This document shows positions 52,206 to 61,341 of a DNA stretch of 64,000 bases, piece after piece. Position 1 is the stretch's first letter, and every line of letters begins with the position of its first letter. Made by a program: the position numbers and the translations under genes. The notes beneath the pieces were generated by a model that saw only the letters and a list, made by a program, of their open reading frames with translations, ran no database searches and had not been told where the DNA came from. This DNA comes from Pilimelia columellifera (GTDB taxonomy: Bacteria > Actinomycetota > Actinomycetes > Mycobacteriales > Micromonosporaceae): NCBI RefSeq assembly GCF_039532605.1, contig NZ_BAAARY010000013.1, forward strand, positions 58,388 to 122,387, written 5' to 3'.

Positions 52206-52624
52206 GAGGTCTACCTCCGCAGTCGCCACAGGCGGGAACCGCCCGTGTTCATCAACGATCGCCACAGTCGCGTCGACCGTCACAGACCCGGACCGACCGG
52301 CCGACACCACGGCCGACAGCCCTTGATCAGCTGCCGATAGGACGCAGCCGGGACGGGCACGGCTCCCCACCCGGACGCAGTGTCATCGATCACACCCTCC
52401 CGGACTCCGGCGAGTTACGCTCGCCGCGGTCGCTCCCGCCTGATCGGCTCGGTGTAACGTACCCACGCCCAGCCATGGACGCCGACCCGCGCCCCGGGCC
52501 GCCGGCGCGTCTCACACGCCGCCAGCGGATTCCTGCCAGCTCACGGCAGCCGGCGCGCGCGGGACGGCTACGGTGGGGCAACGAGCCTGAATGACCATAG
52601 TTGGACCGGACGGCGGGGAGCGTC
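52206..52624. other. 419-bp divergent intergenic region
   Basis: Lies between the lipoprotein gene and gltA. I see a 7-bp hairpin (52408-52414 with 52420-52426, loop TTACG) and no credible coding sequence. Promoters for both flanking genes must lie here, but no clear -35/-10 pair can be assigned. Confidence 0.4.
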
Positions 52625-53908
52625 ATGACTGATTTCACGCTGGAGCACCCGGGCGGCAAGCTGCCCCTCGATGTCCGGCCGGCGGTGGAGGGCCCGCCCG
52701 GCATCGACGTCGGAAAGCTCCTGTCGAGCACCGGGCACGTCACCCTGGACCAGGGCTTCATGAACACCGCGGCGTGCACCTCGGCGATCACCTACATCGA
52801 CGGCGACGCCGGCATCCTGCGCTACCGCGGGTACCCGATCGAGCAACTCGCCGAGGGCGCCAGCTTCCTGGAGGTCTCGTACCTGCTCATCTACGGCCAA
52901 CTGCCGACCGCCACCCAGGTCGAGGAGTTCGGCAACCGGATCCGGCTGCACACCCTCCTGCACGAGGAGATGCGCCGCTTCTTCGACGGCTTCCCTCGCG
53001 ACGCCCACCCGATGGCCGTGCTGTCGTCGGCCGTCAGCGCGCTGTCGACCTTCTACCAGGACAGCCTCGACCCGTTCGATCCCGAGCAGGTCGAAATGTC
53101 GACGGTTCGCCTCATCGCCAAGGTGCCGACGATCGCCTCGTACGCGCACAAGAAGTCCATCGGCCAGCCGCTGATGTACCCGGACAACCGCCTCGGCTAC
53201 GTCGAGAACTTCCTGCGGATGACGTTCGGCGTCCCGACCGCGGACTACGAGCTGGACCCGGTCTTCGTCAAGGCCCTCGACCTGCTGCTCACCCTGCACG
53301 CCGACCACGAACAGAACTGCTCGACGTCGACCGTCCGCATGGTCGGCTCGTCCCAGGCGAACCTGTTCGCATCGGTGTCGGCCGGCGTGAACGCCCTGTT
53401 CGGACCGCTGCACGGCGGCGCCAACCAGGCGGTCCTGGAGATGCTCCAGCAGATCCACGACAGCGGCGACGACGTCGACGCGTTCGTCCGCCGGGTCAAG
53501 AACAAGGAAGCCGGCATCCGGCTCATGGGCTTCGGCCACCGGGTCTACAAGAACTACGACCCGCGCGCCATGATCATCAAGAAGACCGCGCAGGAGGTCC
53601 TGGGCCGGACCCAGAATGCCGACCCGCTGCTCGACATCGCAATCAAGCTGGAAGAGGTCGCGCTCGCCGACGACTTCTTCGTCTCGCGCAAGCTCTACCC
53701 GAACGTCGACTTCTACACCGGCCTCATCTACAAGGCGATGGGCTTCCCGCCGCAGCTGTTCACGGTGCTGTTCGCGTTGGGCCGACTACCGGGTTGGATC
53801 GCCCAGTGGCGCGAGATGATGGCCGACCCGACTACCAAGATCGGACGCCCTCGGCAGATCTATGTGGGCGAGCCGGAGCGCAAGTTCGTGCCGATGGCCA
53901 GCCGCTGA
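52625..53908 (+). CDS. gltA: Citrate synthase
   Basis: Condenses oxaloacetate and acetyl-CoA at the entry to the TCA cycle. 427 residues, close to the hexameric type I enzymes. Catalytic regions are intact: HADHEQNCSTSTVR with the first histidine, GPLHGGANQAVL, MGFGHRVYKNYDPRA with the second histidine, and DFYTGLIYKAMGF with the aspartate. ATG 52625 after GGGGAG; 8 codons upstream are in frame without motif. Transcribed alone, ending in a 9-bp hairpin. Confidence 0.97.
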   Translation: MTDFTLEHPGGKLPLDVRPAVEGPPGIDVGKLLSSTGHVTLDQGFMNTAACTSAITYIDGDAGILRYRGYPIEQLAEGASFLEVSYLLIYGQLPTATQVEEFGNRIRLHTLLHEEMRRFFDGFPRDAHPMAVLSSAVSALSTFYQDSLDPFDPEQVEMSTVRLIAKVPTIASYAHKKSIGQPLMYPDNRLGYVENFLRMTFGVPTADYELDPVFVKALDLLLTLHADHEQNCSTSTVRMVGSSQANLFASVSAGVNALFGPLHGGANQAVLEMLQQIHDSGDDVDAFVRRVKNKEAGIRLMGFGHRVYKNYDPRAMIIKKTAQEVLGRTQNADPLLDIAIKLEEVALADDFFVSRKLYPNVDFYTGLIYKAMGFPPQLFTVLFALGRLPGWIAQWREMMADPTTKIGRPRQIYVGEPERKFVPMASR

Positions 53909-53926
53909 CCCGCCCGCAGCAGCACG

Positions 53927-53949
53927 GCGCCCCGCTCAGCGCGGGGCGC
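53927..53949. terminator. 9-bp GC stem-loop after gltA
   Basis: Bases 53927-53935 pair with 53941-53949 (GCGCCCCGC and its complement), loop TCAGC. It begins 19 nt after the citrate synthase stop. Confidence 0.65.
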
Positions 53950-54032
53950 GATCGTACGAAGCATGGGCCCGCCGCAGCACCCGCCGCGGCGGGTCCGTCG
54001 CTGTTGCGCGCCACCGGGCCCCAGGCGCGGGG

Positions 54033-54290
54033 TCAGGCGGCTGAGGTTGGCCGCATGGACGACAGCGAACGCGCGTACGGCTCGATCTGCCGAGGCAGGA
54101 CGTTGACGCCCAATGACCGGAGCCGGGCGAGCATCTCGTCGGTGATCTCGTCGACAGGTCTGCCGGCATGCGTGGGGGCGAGCCGGCTGTAGACGTGCTC
54201 GATGCGTACCAGCAGGTGACGTTGGACCGCCGCGCCCGGCTCGGAGTCGAAGTGGACGGCGACCACCTGCCGTTCGGATGGCTGCTGCAT
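54033..54290 (-). CDS. Small protein, unknown function
   Basis: 85 residues without signal or membrane segment. The sequence is not low-complexity (HFDSEPGAAVQRHLLVRIEHVYSRL, then DEITDEMLARLRSLGVNVLP), which favours a real gene. No family is recognised and there is no ribosome site before ATG 54290. Converges with gltA. Confidence 0.5.
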   Translation of the reverse strand: MQQPSERQVVAVHFDSEPGAAVQRHLLVRIEHVYSRLAPTHAGRPVDEITDEMLARLRSLGVNVLPRQIEPYARSLSSMRPTSAA

Positions 54291-54403
54291 GCATCAGAGT
54301 CTGATGACCGGGACGCCGGTAGGCAATGACGCCGTGGTCGATGCAACCGTCCGGCACCGTCGCCGCAACCAGGATCAGCCGACTGGCCGACAGGGACCGC
54401 CAC

Positions 54404-55366
54404 TCAACATGCCTGACGTGGCCCGGTCAGGTCCTCCTCGGCGAGGATCGAGCTGAGAGCGAGCCGGCGACTGGTCGGGCAGACGTCGCCGAGGGAGGCG
54501 TTGTACTCGACGTGGAACACCGGCTTCCCGGCGCGCAGGAACGGTCTCAGCAGGTGACACTCGTTGAACCTGACGCACGACTCGTTGACCGCGAAGTCGA
54601 AGTCGCCAGCCAGGGCGTTGACCTGGCTGAGGTTGTTCTTGAGACCCACGGCCAGCCCCATCGAACGGGCCAGGGCGGCTACCCGCCGGTTGAAGGTCAG
54701 CTGCTCGGCAGCGGTGATCGTGAACCCGGAGCGTTGGGTGTAGCCGTCCATGTTGTCAGGGTCCACGCCGTCGAAGCCCTTCCGACGACAGTCGGCGAAC
54801 CGGCCCCGCAGAATCGGCTCCAGAGCGGACCAACGGCGGATGTCGAGCCAGCGTTCCCCCGCCCAACCGTCCATCGGCTTGCCGATCACCGAGCTCGGGT
54901 AGCGGCCGCGGTCGGCCCGCCAGTCCTCCCAGGCCCCGGCGTTGATGTAACAGATCGCCTTCGCGCCCCGGGCATGCAGCGCCGTGATCTGGGCGGCCGT
55001 GGCGTCGGCGCCGTCGATGTCGTAGACATCCGCCTTGACCGAGAGCTGAACCGGGCCCTTGAGCTGGAGCTGCCAGGTCTGCCCGGCGACCAGCTTGGGC
55101 TTCCACCGCAGCGCCGGCTTGGCGCTGGGGCTGGCCTTGAGGCTGGGCTTGGGGCTGGGCTTGACGGAGGCCACCGGCCCGGGCGTAGCTACGGCCGCGG
55201 ACGGCGTCGCCGTCGCGACGGCCTCCGGACGTGCCTGGGCCTGCGGCTCGCGCGCCTGTTGCCACACCGAGCAGCCCCCGCCGACCAGCAACGCGGCCGG
55301 CAGCGCGAATATGACCGACCGACGCCGCCACCGGCGACCCGGGGAGCCGTGCCTGGCTGTCCTCAT
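54404..55366 (-). CDS. GH114-like lipoprotein (endo-alpha-1,4-polygalactosaminidase family)
   Basis: 320 residues. Lipoprotein signal with GGGCSVW (Cys32), a Pro/Ala/Ser-rich linker (about 36-75), then a TIM-barrel domain of the GH114/DUF297 type. The patterns VYDIDGADATAAQI, AICYINAGAWEDWRAD, RRKGFDGVDPDNMDGY and FDFAVNESC are those of the family, so it probably cleaves a galactosaminoglycan-like polymer outside the cell. ATG 55366 lies 5 bp after the secA2 stop, inside one operon with secA2. Confidence 0.88.
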   Translation of the reverse strand: MRTARHGSPGRRWRRRSVIFALPAALLVGGGCSVWQQAREPQAQARPEAVATATPSAAVATPGPVASVKPSPKPSLKASPSAKPALRWKPKLVAGQTWQLQLKGPVQLSVKADVYDIDGADATAAQITALHARGAKAICYINAGAWEDWRADRGRYPSSVIGKPMDGWAGERWLDIRRWSALEPILRGRFADCRRKGFDGVDPDNMDGYTQRSGFTITAAEQLTFNRRVAALARSMGLAVGLKNNLSQVNALAGDFDFAVNESCVRFNECHLLRPFLRAGKPVFHVEYNASLGDVCPTSRRLALSSILAEEDLTGPRQAC

Positions 55367-55371
55367 CCGCG

Positions 55372-57663
55372 TCAGCCTCTTCCGCCCATACGCCGGGCCA
55401 CGGCGCTGATGAGCCGATCCAGCTCGGAGCCGAACGGGTTGTCGTGGACCAGATACGTCCAGGTGGCGCTCGGGCGGGCGACATCGGCCCGGTCCGGCGC
55501 CCAGCCCTCGCTGAGGTCCGTGTCGGCGAAGGTGGCCGTGGTGCGGGCCTCGATCTCGGGCATGAGATTGGTGAAGGCCGGGACGGCGGACCGGTGGAAC
55601 TCGTCCAGCGGGTCGAGCCGGCCCAGCGCGCGCAGGTGCACGCCCTCCCGGACCTCGGTCAACTCGGCCAGGTGGGCGGCCCACAACCGGTCGAGGTGAT
55701 ACAACGCGATCGAACGGGCAGCCTGCGACAACACCTCCGGGTCGATCTCCGCGCACTTGTCCGGGAACTTCTCCGTCAGCATCACCGCGGCGATCTCGCT
55801 GGTCAACAGGCGCTCGCGCCGCTCGGCCAACGCCTGGCGCTGCTGCTCGGTGACGACGCTGTAGCGCCAGGTGTTGCGGTGGATCTCGAAGTTGACGCCC
55901 TCGGCGACGCGCTGAGCGTGCTCGACCGCGTACAGAGCCGCCTTGTCGGTGACCAGGCCGTCGGCGGTCATCTCCGGTGAGGGCGGGATGACGTCGCCGG
56001 CGTGCCGGACGATGAGCTCGTCCTCAAGGCTGACGAAGAACACCGATCCGCCCGGGTCGCCCTGACGGCCGGCGCGTCCGCGCAACTGGTCGTCGACCCG
56101 TCGGCTGTCGTTGCGGCCGAAGCCGATGACGAACAGGCCGCCAAGCTCGGCCACCCGGTCCCGGTCCGCGCCGTCGGAGCCGCCGAGCCGGATGTCGACG
56201 CCCCGGCCGGCCATCTGGGTGGAGACGGTGACCGCGCCGTGCGCGCCGGCCTCCGCGATGATCGCGGCTTCCTCGGCGTCATTCTTGGCGTTGAGGACTA
56301 CGTAGGGGACCTCGGCCTCGGAGAGCGCGGCGGCCAGACGCTCGGACTCCTTGACGTCAAGCGTGCCGACGAGAACCGGGCGCCCGGTGTCATGCTGGGC
56401 GATGATCTCGGCGACGAGGTTCTCGTCCTTCTCCGCCTGGGTGGCGTAGACCCGGTCGGCCTGGTCCTCGCGGATGTTCGGGGTGTTCGGCGGGATGACC
56501 GTGACCTCAAGCTTGAAGAACTCCCGCAGCTGGTCGCCGACCAGCACGGCGGTGGCGGTCATGCCGCAGATCTTGGCATAGAGCAGGACGAACGCCTGGA
56601 CGGTGATCGTCCCGAGCACCTCGCCCTCGGCGCTGGCGTCCAGGCCCTCCTTCGCCTCGACCGCCGCCTGCAGGCCGTCGGGCCAGCGGCGACGCTGGGC
56701 GACCCGGCCGCGGAACTCGTCGATGAGCTCGACCTTGCCGTCGCGGACCAGGTAGTCGACGTCGCGCTTGAGCAGCGCCCGGGCGTGCAGCGCCAGGTTG
56801 AGCGAGGTGAGCTGCTCGACGTGCTCGGTGTCGTACAGGTCGACCCCGCCGAGCTCCTCCTCCAGCGCGGCCAGGCCCTTGCCGGTGAAGGCGACGCTGC
56901 GGCCGTCGTCGGCGACCGTGAAGTGGGTGCCCCGGCGCAGGCCGCGCACCAGGGCGGCGGCGGAGTGGACCGGGTCCTGTTCGCTGGTCACGGCGCCGGC
57001 CAGCACCAGCGGGACGCGGGCCTCGTCGATGAGGATGGAGTCGGCCTCGTCGACGATGGCGGTGCGCAGCTCGGTCTGGACCCGGTCGGCGACGTCGGTG
57101 ACGAGCTGGTCGCGCAGGAAGTCGAAGCCAGCCTCGCTGACCGAGACGTAGGTGACGTCGGCGGCGTACGCCTCACGGCGCTCCTGCGGGGTGGACGCCT
57201 CGGTGACCCAGCCGACCTGTAGGCCGAGCAGGTCGTAGATAGGCTTCATCCACTCGGCGTCCCGGCGGGCCAGATAGTCGTTGACGGTAAGGATGTGGAC
57301 CGGTCCGTCGCCCCGGCGGACGTGGCCGAACGCGGCGATCGCGGCGGTCAGGGTCTTACCCTCGCCGGTGGCCATCTCGGCCACGGTGCCGTGGAGCAGC
57401 GCCATCGCGCCGAGCATCTGCACGTCGTAGGGCCGTTCGCCGATCGCCCGGCGGGCGGCCTCCCGGCCGATGGCGCAGATGTCGGCCACGTCGGTGGCGT
57501 CACCGGCGCGCTCGGTGAGACCGGCGTCGTCCAACTCTGTGAGAGCAGCCTCTTTGTCCTCGATATCCGCCAGCCGGTCGCGCAGCGGAGCGAGGTCCAC
57601 TGTCGTGCCGGGACGCTGGAGGATCCGACGGAACCGGTTGCGGATCGCCTGTGACACACCCAT
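55372..57663 (-). CDS. secA2: Accessory Sec ATPase SecA2
   Basis: Motor protein for export of a restricted set of proteins. 763 residues, shorter than housekeeping SecA and without the C-terminal zinc-finger tail. The DEAD motor has MATGEGKTLTAA (Walker A), VDEADSILIDEARVP (Walker B with the SecA signature), and a second motor with GRGVDIRLGG and QLRGRAGRQGDPG. The wing and scaffold regions are present. ATG 57663 is preferred over a start three codons upstream. The downstream lipoprotein gene, 5 bp away, may be a substrate or linked function. Confidence 0.94.
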   Translation of the reverse strand: MGVSQAIRNRFRRILQRPGTTVDLAPLRDRLADIEDKEAALTELDDAGLTERAGDATDVADICAIGREAARRAIGERPYDVQMLGAMALLHGTVAEMATGEGKTLTAAIAAFGHVRRGDGPVHILTVNDYLARRDAEWMKPIYDLLGLQVGWVTEASTPQERREAYAADVTYVSVSEAGFDFLRDQLVTDVADRVQTELRTAIVDEADSILIDEARVPLVLAGAVTSEQDPVHSAAALVRGLRRGTHFTVADDGRSVAFTGKGLAALEEELGGVDLYDTEHVEQLTSLNLALHARALLKRDVDYLVRDGKVELIDEFRGRVAQRRRWPDGLQAAVEAKEGLDASAEGEVLGTITVQAFVLLYAKICGMTATAVLVGDQLREFFKLEVTVIPPNTPNIREDQADRVYATQAEKDENLVAEIIAQHDTGRPVLVGTLDVKESERLAAALSEAEVPYVVLNAKNDAEEAAIIAEAGAHGAVTVSTQMAGRGVDIRLGGSDGADRDRVAELGGLFVIGFGRNDSRRVDDQLRGRAGRQGDPGGSVFFVSLEDELIVRHAGDVIPPSPEMTADGLVTDKAALYAVEHAQRVAEGVNFEIHRNTWRYSVVTEQQRQALAERRERLLTSEIAAVMLTEKFPDKCAEIDPEVLSQAARSIALYHLDRLWAAHLAELTEVREGVHLRALGRLDPLDEFHRSAVPAFTNLMPEIEARTTATFADTDLSEGWAPDRADVARPSATWTYLVHDNPFGSELDRLISAVARRMGGRG

Positions 57664-57811
57664 GGGCCGCAACGGTACGCGACAGCTCGCAACGTCGGCG
57701 CCCCTGGCTGGCCGTCAGTGCGCGACTGCGGCATTTGCCCGGCCACACACCCAACCTCAAATACGCTCGAAAGAGAACTAAAAACCTATAAGCGACGAAG
57801 ATTCCTATAAC

Positions 57812-57817
57812 TAGCAT
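57812..57817 (+). promoter_or_regulatory. -10 box in an AT-rich promoter for the LamG-like gene
   Basis: TAGCAT with 7 nt to ATG 57825. It lies in an unusually AT-rich block (57756-57824) for this genome. Leaderless spacing. Confidence 0.55.
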
Positions 57818-57824
57818 TACCGAT

Positions 57825-58559
57825 ATGAAGCTCGCATACTTGCTGCTCAGCCTGGTGGTAGCGGTGACACCAGGCGCTCCAGCGGCCGCCGCGCCCACGA
57901 TCATCCACACCACACCCACGCCAGTGGCCCTCTACCGCTTCGAGGCGGCGCAGACCACCGCCGCGGGGGTCGCCGACCTCTCCGGTCAGAACAACACCCT
58001 GACGCCCCGCGCCGCCGACGGCGGGGCGGTCCAGTACGCCACCCGGGCCGACGGCCGGGCGGCGATGATGCCGCGGCGCTGCGTCACCGGTGTGGCGTCC
58101 TGCCCGCGGGTCACCTTCGAGGCGCCCCACAAGGCGAGCCTCAGCCCGGGACTCCAACGACTCAAGTACGGGGCCACCATCGCCGGGGCCATCGGCGCCG
58201 TCGGCGTGGGGGCGAACATCCTCCAGAAGGGTGTGAACCCCGGCAGCCAGTACAAGCTCCAGATCGGGGCGTCCGGAAAGCCGAACTGCGTCATCTCCGG
58301 CGCCGCCGCCGGGCAGAAGTACCTGGCCAGGTCCAGCATCGCGGTCACCGACGGCCAGTGGCACCAGATCAGCTGCGAACGCGCCGGGACCAGCCTAACG
58401 ATCCGTGTGGACGATCAGGTGCGAGGATGGACAACCGTGCCGGCGCAGGTGACCATCGCCAACACCGCGCCGCTACGGATCGGCTCCCGCAGCCTGGCCG
58501 ACCGCACGGACCGGTTCGGTGGCGGCGTCGACGATATCTTCGTCATCATCGGCGGCTGA
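57825..58559 (+). CDS. Secreted LamG/concanavalin-like protein
   Basis: 244 residues: signal peptide (about 1-23, ending AAA), then one LamG-like beta-sandwich of about 200 residues. Patterns VALYRFEAAQTTAAGVADLSGQNN near the start and TDGQWHQISCERAGTSLTIRVDD near the end are those of laminin-G/concanavalin domains, with WHQISCERAGT typical of the central strand. Probably binds a surface polysaccharide or the wall. ATG follows a TAGCAT box at leaderless spacing. Divergent from secA2, and followed 38 bp later by a receiver gene. Confidence 0.82.
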   Translation: MKLAYLLLSLVVAVTPGAPAAAAPTIIHTTPTPVALYRFEAAQTTAAGVADLSGQNNTLTPRAADGGAVQYATRADGRAAMMPRRCVTGVASCPRVTFEAPHKASLSPGLQRLKYGATIAGAIGAVGVGANILQKGVNPGSQYKLQIGASGKPNCVISGAAAGQKYLARSSIAVTDGQWHQISCERAGTSLTIRVDDQVRGWTTVPAQVTIANTAPLRIGSRSLADRTDRFGGGVDDIFVIIGG

Positions 58560-58597
58560 GCCCGACCGCCGACCGAGGAGAACCTGGGACTGGCCAC

Positions 58598-58951
58598 ATG
58601 GCGCGCATCACCCTCACCGAGGACGACGACGACCTGCGCTCGCTCGTCGCCCGGATGCTCGACCGTGCCGGTCACCAGGTGACCGCCCACAGTGACGGGC
58701 AGGCTGGCCTGGAGGGGCTCCGGCGCCGCCAGACCGACCTGCTCGTCACCGACCTGGAGATGCCCCGGATGGACGGCGCGGACATGTGTTCGCGAGCGGC
58801 GGCGGAAGGGCTCCTGGACGGCGTGCCGGTCATCGTCATCAGCGGCAGCGGATCGTCGCTGCGAACCCCGCCGCCGACAGCCGTGCTGCGCAAGCCGTTC
58901 CGCAGCGACGACCTGCTCGAACAGATCGACAAGGCGCTTGCCGACCGCTGA
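58598..58951 (+). CDS. Stand-alone response regulator receiver protein
   Basis: 117 residues, a single CheY-like receiver with no output domain. The acidic pocket EDDDD (8-12), phosphoacceptor Asp in LVTDLEMPRMDG (about residue 53), Ser in VISGSG, and Lys in LRKPF are present. It may act by protein-protein interaction. GAGGAG at 58576 is 18 nt from the ATG, farther than ideal. It follows the LamG-like gene in the same direction, with no kinase nearby. Confidence 0.85.
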   Translation: MARITLTEDDDDLRSLVARMLDRAGHQVTAHSDGQAGLEGLRRRQTDLLVTDLEMPRMDGADMCSRAAAEGLLDGVPVIVISGSGSSLRTPPPTAVLRKPFRSDDLLEQIDKALADR

Positions 58952-58970
58952 CGCCGGAAGCGACGGGGCT

Positions 58971-59369
58971 TCAACCAGGCAGCCGCCAGCCGGCGACGGC
59001 GGCCGTGCAGCCGACGCCGGAGAGTTTGGCGACGACCAGGCGGGCCGCCGTGGCGCCCAGCTCGGCGGCGCCGAGCAGAGCCGCCGCCTCGGCGACGCTA
59101 GGCGTGCCGACCGCTGCCGCCACCGTCGAGGACGGATTCGGCGCCGGCAGCTGCGCCAGCCGGGCGGCCGGGTAGGACAACACCCGCCAGCCCAGGCCGG
59201 TGGCGACCGCGACCAGGGCCGGCGCGGCAGCCCGGCCGTCCAACGTCCCCACCGCCCGCACCGACGCCCAGCAGAGCCCGTCGAGGGCGGTGGCCAGGAG
59301 CGCCTCCAGCGCGGCGGCGTCCGAACGTGGCCGGAGCCCGACGCCCACCACCAGCGCCTCCGGCGTCAT
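58971..59369 (-). CDS. Cobalamin biosynthesis CobE/CbiG C-terminal domain protein
   Basis: 132 residues with the fold of the CbiG C-terminal domain/CobE (PF01890 type): NPSSTVAAAVGTPSVAEAAALLGA and LVVAKLSGVGCTAAVA are the key stretches. It participates in ring contraction chemistry around cobalt-precorrin-5 in the anaerobic route, or as CobE in the aerobic route. ATG overlaps the cobB stop (ATGA). Last gene of the visible cob operon; an upstream in-frame extension lies inside cobB and was rejected. Confidence 0.85.
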   Translation of the reverse strand: MTPEALVVGVGLRPRSDAAALEALLATALDGLCWASVRAVGTLDGRAAAPALVAVATGLGWRVLSYPAARLAQLPAPNPSSTVAAAVGTPSVAEAAALLGAAELGATAARLVVAKLSGVGCTAAVAGWRLPG

Positions 59370-60745
59370 GGCTGTCGCGCGCAGGCGGCCACCAGCCGGC
59401 GGGCCAGCTCCGGCTGGCCCGCCCAGTGCAGGTGCAGATAGGACGCGTGCACCCCGCCGACGACGAAGCCCTCCGGCGCGCCGTCGCGCCACGCCCAGGC
59501 GGGGGCCCCCGCCTGGCCGGGCATGCCGGCGCCGGCGCGCGGCGTCACCGCCGTGCGGTGGAACTCATGGCCAGTCACCCGCGCGCCGGCCGGGGCCAGA
59601 ACGCTGTCGGCGAGCGCCACCGCGTCCCGGTAGCCCAGGGTCAGGCGGGGGGTCATCGCGGCGTCGGCGTCCAGGACGCCGCACATCGGCGCCCCGTCGA
59701 GGCTGCGGCACAGCCACAACAGACCGGCGCACTCGGCCGCGACCGGCGCCCCGGCGGCGGCCAGCCGCGCCACCGCCGCGCGCAGCGGCGCGTTCGCCGA
59801 CAGCTCGGCCGCGTACACCTCGGGGAAGCCCCCGCCGACGACCAGCGCCCGCGCGCCGTCGGGCAGCGCCGCGTCGCGCAGCGGATCGACGGTGACCACC
59901 TGCGCGCCGGCCGCGGCCAGTAGTTCAGGCGTCTCCGCGTACCCGAAGCTGAACGCCGGGCCGCCGGCCACGGCGACCACCGGACGGCGGTCAGTCACCG
60001 GCCCGCCGGGCGTCCAACGACCGGTGCTGAGCGGTCCGGCGGTGGCCGCCAGCGCGGCGACCGCGTCCAGGTCCACCGACTCGGCCACCAGCGTGGCCAG
60101 CGCCCGCACCGACGCGGTGGCCTCGGCGCGGCGCTCCACCGCGGGGACCAGCCCGAGATGGCGCGACGGCGCGGCCACCGCCTCGTGGCGCCGCAGCACC
60201 CCGAGCACCGGCGCGCCAATCTCCTCGCACGCCTCGCGCAGCAGCGACTCGTGCCGGTTCGAGCCCACCCGGTTCAGGATGACGCCACCGATGTGGACCT
60301 GGCCGAAGCTGCGGAACCCGTGCACGAGGGCCGCCACCGAACGGCCCTGCGCGGCAGCGTCGACGACGAGCACGATCGGCGCCCGCAGCAGCGCCGCGAC
60401 CTGGGCGGTCGAGCCCAGCTCGCCTGCCCCGACCCGCCCGTCGTACAGGCCCATGACACCCTCGACGACGGCCAGGTCGGCCCCGGTCGCGCCGTGGGCG
60501 AACAGCGGGGCGACGAGGTCCTCGCCGACCATCACCGGGTCCAGGTTGCGGCCCGGACGGCCGGCGGCCAACGCGTGGTAGCCGGGGTCGATGTAGTCCG
60601 GGCCCACCTTGAACGGGGCGACGACGGTGCCACGGGCGGCGAAAGCGGCCAGCAACCCGGTCGCGACCGTGGTCTTGCCGTGGCCCGACGCCGGCGCGGC
60701 GATCACCACCCGGGGCACGCGCAGCGTGCCGGCGTCGGTCACCAT
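59366..60745 (-). CDS. cobB: Cobyrinate a,c-diamide synthase
   Basis: Amidates two side chains of cobyrinate with glutamine and ATP (CobB/CbiA). 459 residues. N-terminal ATPase-like domain with APASGHGKTT (17-26), and C-terminal glutaminase domain with the nucleophile in AECAGLLWLC and a later GHEFHR histidine. ATG 60745 overlaps the cobO stop by 7 bp; GTG 60742 would overlap by 4. Operon chelatase-cobO-cobB-CobE. Confidence 0.94.
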   Translation of the reverse strand: MVTDAGTLRVPRVVIAAPASGHGKTTVATGLLAAFAARGTVVAPFKVGPDYIDPGYHALAAGRPGRNLDPVMVGEDLVAPLFAHGATGADLAVVEGVMGLYDGRVGAGELGSTAQVAALLRAPIVLVVDAAAQGRSVAALVHGFRSFGQVHIGGVILNRVGSNRHESLLREACEEIGAPVLGVLRRHEAVAAPSRHLGLVPAVERRAEATASVRALATLVAESVDLDAVAALAATAGPLSTGRWTPGGPVTDRRPVVAVAGGPAFSFGYAETPELLAAAGAQVVTVDPLRDAALPDGARALVVGGGFPEVYAAELSANAPLRAAVARLAAAGAPVAAECAGLLWLCRSLDGAPMCGVLDADAAMTPRLTLGYRDAVALADSVLAPAGARVTGHEFHRTAVTPRAGAGMPGQAGAPAWAWRDGAPEGFVVGGVHASYLHLHWAGQPELARRLVAACARQP

Positions 60746-61341
60746 TCGATGCCGGCCTGGCCCTTACGTCCGGCGTCCATCGGGTGCCGCACCTTCGTCA
60801 TCTCGGTAACGAGATCGGCCGCCGCGACGAGGTCGGGGTGCGCGTCGCGTCCGGTGATGACGACGTGTTGGGTTCCCGGGCGGGCGCGTAGCGTCGCCAC
60901 CACCTCCCCCACGTCCACCCACCCCCACTTCATCGGGTACGTGAACTCGTCGAGGACGTAGAAGCGGTAGGTCTCGGCGGTCAGGTCGCGTTTGATCTGC
61001 GCCCAGCCCTCGGCCGCCTCGACGGCGTGGTCGCGCTCGGCGCCGGGGCGCTGGATCCAGGACCAACCCTCGCCCATCTTGTGCCAGGTCACCTCGCCGC
61101 CCTTGCCGGACTCGCCGAGTGTCCGCAACGCGGCCTCCTCGCCGACCCGCCACCGGGGGCTCTTGACGAACTGGAACACCCCGACCGGCCAGCCCTGCGA
61201 CCAGGCCCGCAGGGCCATCCCGAAGGCGGCGGTCGACTTGCCCTTGCCCGGGCCGGTGTGGACGGCGAGAACCGGCTGGCGACGCCGTTGCCTGGTGGTG
61301 AGGCCGTCGTCGGGGACGCTTTCGGGCTGTCCTTGCGGCAT
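60739..61341 (-). CDS. cobO: ATP:corrinoid adenosyltransferase
   Basis: Adds the adenosyl group to cobalamin precursors (CobO/BtuR/CobA type). 200 residues with the P-loop GPGKGKSTAA near residue 30, a KGGEVTWHKMGEGWSW segment and the Walker B-like VLDEFTYPMKWGW, all typical. The stop overlaps the cobB start; its ATG sits directly at the end of the chelatase gene (61341). Confidence 0.95.
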   Translation of the reverse strand: MPQGQPESVPDDGLTTRQRRRQPVLAVHTGPGKGKSTAAFGMALRAWSQGWPVGVFQFVKSPRWRVGEEAALRTLGESGKGGEVTWHKMGEGWSWIQRPGAERDHAVEAAEGWAQIKRDLTAETYRFYVLDEFTYPMKWGWVDVGEVVATLRARPGTQHVVITGRDAHPDLVAAADLVTEMTKVRHPMDAGRKGQAGIEW

